Assembly: GCF_030730925.1 (NCBI RefSeq)
Contig: NZ_JAVAMB010000002.1
Span: forward strand, 372,001 to 436,000
Reading direction: 5' to 3'
From: Flavobacterium sp. DG2-3
GTDB taxonomy: Bacteria > Bacteroidota > Bacteroidia > Flavobacteriales > Flavobacteriaceae
Length of the DNA stretch: 64,000 nt
The position numbers and the translations under genes were made by a program. Shown piece after piece: positions 63,625 through 64,000 of this stretch. The notes beneath the pieces were generated by a model. That model was not told where the DNA came from, searched no databases, and was given only the letters and a program-made list of their open reading frames with translations. Position 1 is the first letter of the stretch; each line of letters begins with the position of its first letter.

Positions 63625-64000
63625 CTATTTTTTAGTAAGCTGAGGCAGTTTATAAGTTCCGTTCAGCGCTTCTTCTTTTGGCTGATACATTCTCAATATC
63701 ACATAGAATGCGCCATTTGGAGCCGGAAGCCAGTTATCTGTGTTTTTAGGCTTCACATTCTGAATGATAATTTCAAAAGAGCCGTCATTATTTCTTTTTA
63801 AGCCTTTTGAATCTCCTCCAAGTTTATATCGATTTAAATCATTTTGCACCAGCAATTTATTATTGGCATCGTACATCGTAAGAGACCAGAAAGCATTTAC
63901 AGGAGGATCTTTTTCAAATTTTATAGAGTAGCTGTTTTTACCGTCAAGCACATTTCCGTCGCTGTCTGTATATCGTATTGGGTACATGGCTTCTTTTTCT
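63625..64000 (-). CDS. DUF1254/DUF1214 family protein (5' end outside window)
   Basis: The last ~125 residues of a protein, still open at the window edge (EKEAMYPIRYTDSDGN at the start of the visible part). The DUF1214 signature is clear: PPVNAFWSLTMYDANNKLLV, NDLNRYKLGGDSKGLKRN, then DNWLPAPNGAFYVILRMY. Family members are usually exported or lipoprotein, 400-500 aa, of unknown activity. The internal ATG at 63987 is not the real start, because the frame continues upstream. Confidence 0.88.
   Translation of the reverse strand, partial: EKEAMYPIRYTDSDGNVLDGKNSYSIKFEKDPPVNAFWSLTMYDANNKLLVQNDLNRYKLGGDSKGLKRNNDGSFEIIIQNVKPKNTDNWLPAPNGAFYVILRMYQPKEEALNGTYKLPQLTKK

Noticed and set aside
1..64000. 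CRISPR array, tRNA, rRNA or intact insertion sequence
   Set aside because: No regular spaced repeats, cloverleaf structures or transposase frames were seen in the gaps.

Overview
The window looks like a chromosomal segment of a Flavobacterium-type member of the Bacteroidota. The DNA is AT-rich, genes lack clear Shine-Dalgarno sequences, and several promoters carry the Bacteroidota -7 box TAnnTTTG. Typical family-level markers are present: a GLPGLI protein beside an outer-membrane beta-barrel receptor-like protein, a thermolysin-like protease with a type IX secretion (T9SS) C-terminal signal, TPR-LuxR regulators, DUF4369-thioredoxin and PorT-like barrels. I saw no rRNA, tRNA, CRISPR array or intact insertion sequence.

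Region 1 (1-22 kb) reads as a general-stress neighbourhood. It holds two short-chain dehydrogenases (one lipid-anchored), small hydrophilic acidic or lysine-rich proteins, a DUF2892-SRPBCC protein, a DUF6766 membrane protein, a six-hairpin glycosidase-like protein, a zinc alcohol dehydrogenase, a large-subunit catalase (KatE) and a DUF892 ferritin-like protein. Two ~1087-aa CheB-CheR-PAS-histidine kinase hybrids sit here. Both have a damaged CheB active site, and the second has lost its phospho-accepting histidine. A degenerate receiver-domain protein (20675-21142) adds a third phosphorelay-like protein lacking its phosphosite. Several structured intergenic repeats lie between these genes.

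Region 2 (22-26 kb) is an outer-membrane beta-barrel/GLPGLI pair behind a long leader.

Region 3 (26-48.5 kb) is the most distinctive part. Six AraC-family regulators form related pairs, two of which (27540/28482 and 45343/46409) are duplicated cassettes. They surround three minus-strand operons rich in hydrolases: 34209 to 29446, 37590 to 34586 and 44871 to 41870. All three operons are preceded by the same ungapped ~70-bp promoter module, made of a TAnnTTTG box plus a 40-bp upstream element that includes a TTCACAG core in two of them. A fourth copy of the 40-bp element precedes the AraC gene at 26476. I infer a single AraC-controlled regulon of alpha/beta hydrolases, an amidohydrolase, an isochorismatase, DoxX, PPOX, a TauE/SafE exporter and an alginate-export-type porin, possibly for detoxification or uptake of an unknown small molecule. 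Inside this region a TetR gene and a neighbouring proline-iminopeptidase-like gene (frameshifted) share a palindromic operator.

Region 4 (48.5-64 kb) holds a stand-alone response regulator, an unrecognised two-gene pair (49266-50426), an amino-acid permease, a PorT-like barrel, a 2048-aa T9SS metalloprotease, a TPR-LuxR regulator, a BCCT transporter and the end of a DUF1254/DUF1214 gene cut by the window edge.
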